Shown here one piece after another: positions 41,460-42,255 of a stretch of 42,255 bases of DNA. The first letter of the stretch is position 1. Each line of letters starts with the position of its first letter. Under the pieces are notes generated by a model. That model saw only the letters and a program-made list of their open reading frames with translations, was not told where the DNA came from and did not search any database. The DNA is from Rubellimicrobium sp. GTDB lineage: Bacteria; Pseudomonadota; Alphaproteobacteria; Rhodobacterales; Rhodobacteraceae. The position numbers and the translations under genes were made by a program. The DNA is taken from positions 1 through 42,255 of the forward strand of contig JADYZU010000060.1 of the NCBI GenBank assembly GCA_020852925.1. The letters run 5' to 3'.

Positions 41460-42255
41460 ATGAGCACGCGCTTTGCCAATCTGCCCGACTACATCCAGGG
41501 CGTGACCTGGGAAATCTGGGAAGGGCGGCAGATTGCCTCGCTTCACCGGGCCTATGCGCCGGACATGGTGGCGCGCTCGACCCTTGGGGTGATGACCGGG
41601 AACGAGGACGTGATCCGCGACACCCTCGCCTCGCTGGCGGCGTTCCCGGACCGGCAGATCTATGGCGACGACGTGATCTGGTGCGAGGACGGCAGCGGCG
41701 GATTCCTGTCGTCGCACCGCTCGATGATCGTGGGCACCCATTCCGGCCACGGCCCCTTCGGCCCGCCCACGGGCAAGGTGATCGCGGCGCGCTGCATCGC
41801 CGATTGCCATGTGCAGGACGAGGTGATCGACGACGAATGGCTGTGCTACGACATGGGCGACATGGTGCGCCAGTTGGGCCACAGCCCCGAATCCTGGGCC
41901 CGCGCCAGCATCGCGCGCGAAGGCGGCCCGGATCGCGCCCGGCGCCCGTTCACGCCGGAAATCGACCTGCCCGGCCCCTATGCCGGGCGCGGCAACGACC
42001 ATCCGCTGGGCGAACGGCTGGCCACGCTGCTTGGGCGCGTGATGGCCAAGGACGTGGCCGCGATCCGCGAGGGCTATGACCGCGCCGTGCATGTCTGGCA
42101 CCCGACCGGGCGCACCGGCTGGGGTATTCCCTTTGCCGAGGCGCAGTGGATGCAACTGCGCACCGCCTTTCCCGACGCCACATTCCGCATCGAACACCGC
42201 ATCGGCCGCGCCGACCCGGGCGAACCCGACCGCGCCGCGATCCGCTGGTCGCTGA
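41460..42255 (+). CDS. SnoaL/NTF2-like protein, paralogue of the one at 29690 (cut by window end)
   Basis: An open frame from ATG 41460, with AGGAACGAG before it, runs to the window end without a stop (265 codons). It aligns by eye with the first domain of the protein at 29690: IWEGRQIASLHRAYAPDMV, VIRDTLASLAAFPDR, VIWCEDGSGGFLSSHRSMIV, RCIADCHVQDEVIDDEWLCY, DMVRQLGHSPESWARA. A second domain begins near residue 190. The two paralogues at opposite ends of the locus suggest that both belong to one pathway. Confidence 0.8.
   Translation, partial: MSTRFANLPDYIQGVTWEIWEGRQIASLHRAYAPDMVARSTLGVMTGNEDVIRDTLASLAAFPDRQIYGDDVIWCEDGSGGFLSSHRSMIVGTHSGHGPFGPPTGKVIAARCIADCHVQDEVIDDEWLCYDMGDMVRQLGHSPESWARASIAREGGPDRARRPFTPEIDLPGPYAGRGNDHPLGERLATLLGRVMAKDVAAIREGYDRAVHVWHPTGRTGWGIPFAEAQWMQLRTAFPDATFRIEHRIGRADPGEPDRAAIRWSL

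Overview
The window is a GC-rich (by eye about two thirds G+C), densely packed chromosome segment. It most resembles a Rhodobacterales (Rhodobacteraceae-type) alphaproteobacterium. Signs of this are the many ATGA start/stop overlaps, the HutF route of histidine breakdown, the YkgO-type L36 gene beside a tRNA-Val, and the mix of ABC importers and HisD-like dehydrogenases. No phage, transposon, CRISPR array or rRNA was seen. All functional calls rest on reading the sequence and recalled family motifs; no search was run.

Layout. (1) 1-3336: end of an unknown gene, then hutI-hutF-hutD for histidine catabolism. An N-formylglutamate amidohydrolase that could finish the pathway lies at 6454-7329. 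(2) 3422-5955: a tandem-domain glycosyltransferase cut by an in-frame TAA, plus a coiled-coil companion. (3) 5973-6394, minus strand: promoter, tRNA-Val(GAC), rpmJ and terminator. (4) 7360-10626: a four-gene CuA-type heme-copper enzyme cluster (subunit II, subunit I, SenC/SCO, membrane protein) that looks like the norSY-senC-orf1 (sNOR) nitric oxide reductase cluster. An FNR-type box and an NsrR-like palindrome lie in front of it. (5) 10816-19850: a BMP-family ABC importer with an amidase, a cytosine-deaminase-like amidohydrolase, a degenerate SDR-like protein and a DmpA/P1-type hydrolase. (6) 19903-20489, minus: a small heat-shock protein with a textbook sigma-32 promoter. (7) 20494-26116: an NsrR-like regulator divergent from a five-gene operon (DUF2249, polytopic membrane protein, double DUF2249, Nfu_N-MIP18 fusion, small protein), followed by a short-class ilvD. 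NsrR-like palindromes lie in both intergenic regions. (8) 26286-29336: a small secreted protein and a PPP phosphatase, convergent with a YjbF-like lipoprotein and a Wza-like export protein. (9) 29608-42255: a catabolic locus with a CUT1-type ABC importer, LacI regulator, small AtzG-like protein plus amidase, two divergent HisD-like dehydrogenases, an SDR, and two related SnoaL/NTF2-like proteins (the last runs off the window). Four similar LacI-type operators sit before its transcription units.

Two themes stand out. The first is a probable nitric-oxide regulon. NsrR-like palindromes occur before the sNOR cluster, before the DUF2249/Fe-S operon and before ilvD, and an nsrR gene lies among them. 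This suggests NO removal, Fe-S repair and an NO-tolerant branched-chain amino acid enzyme under one sensor. The second is the LacI-controlled locus. Its combination of two HisD paralogues, two tandem SnoaL proteins, an AtzEG-like amidase pair and a sugar/polyol-type importer does not match any pathway I know in full. Its nearest recalled relative is HpsN-type sulfopropanediol oxidation.
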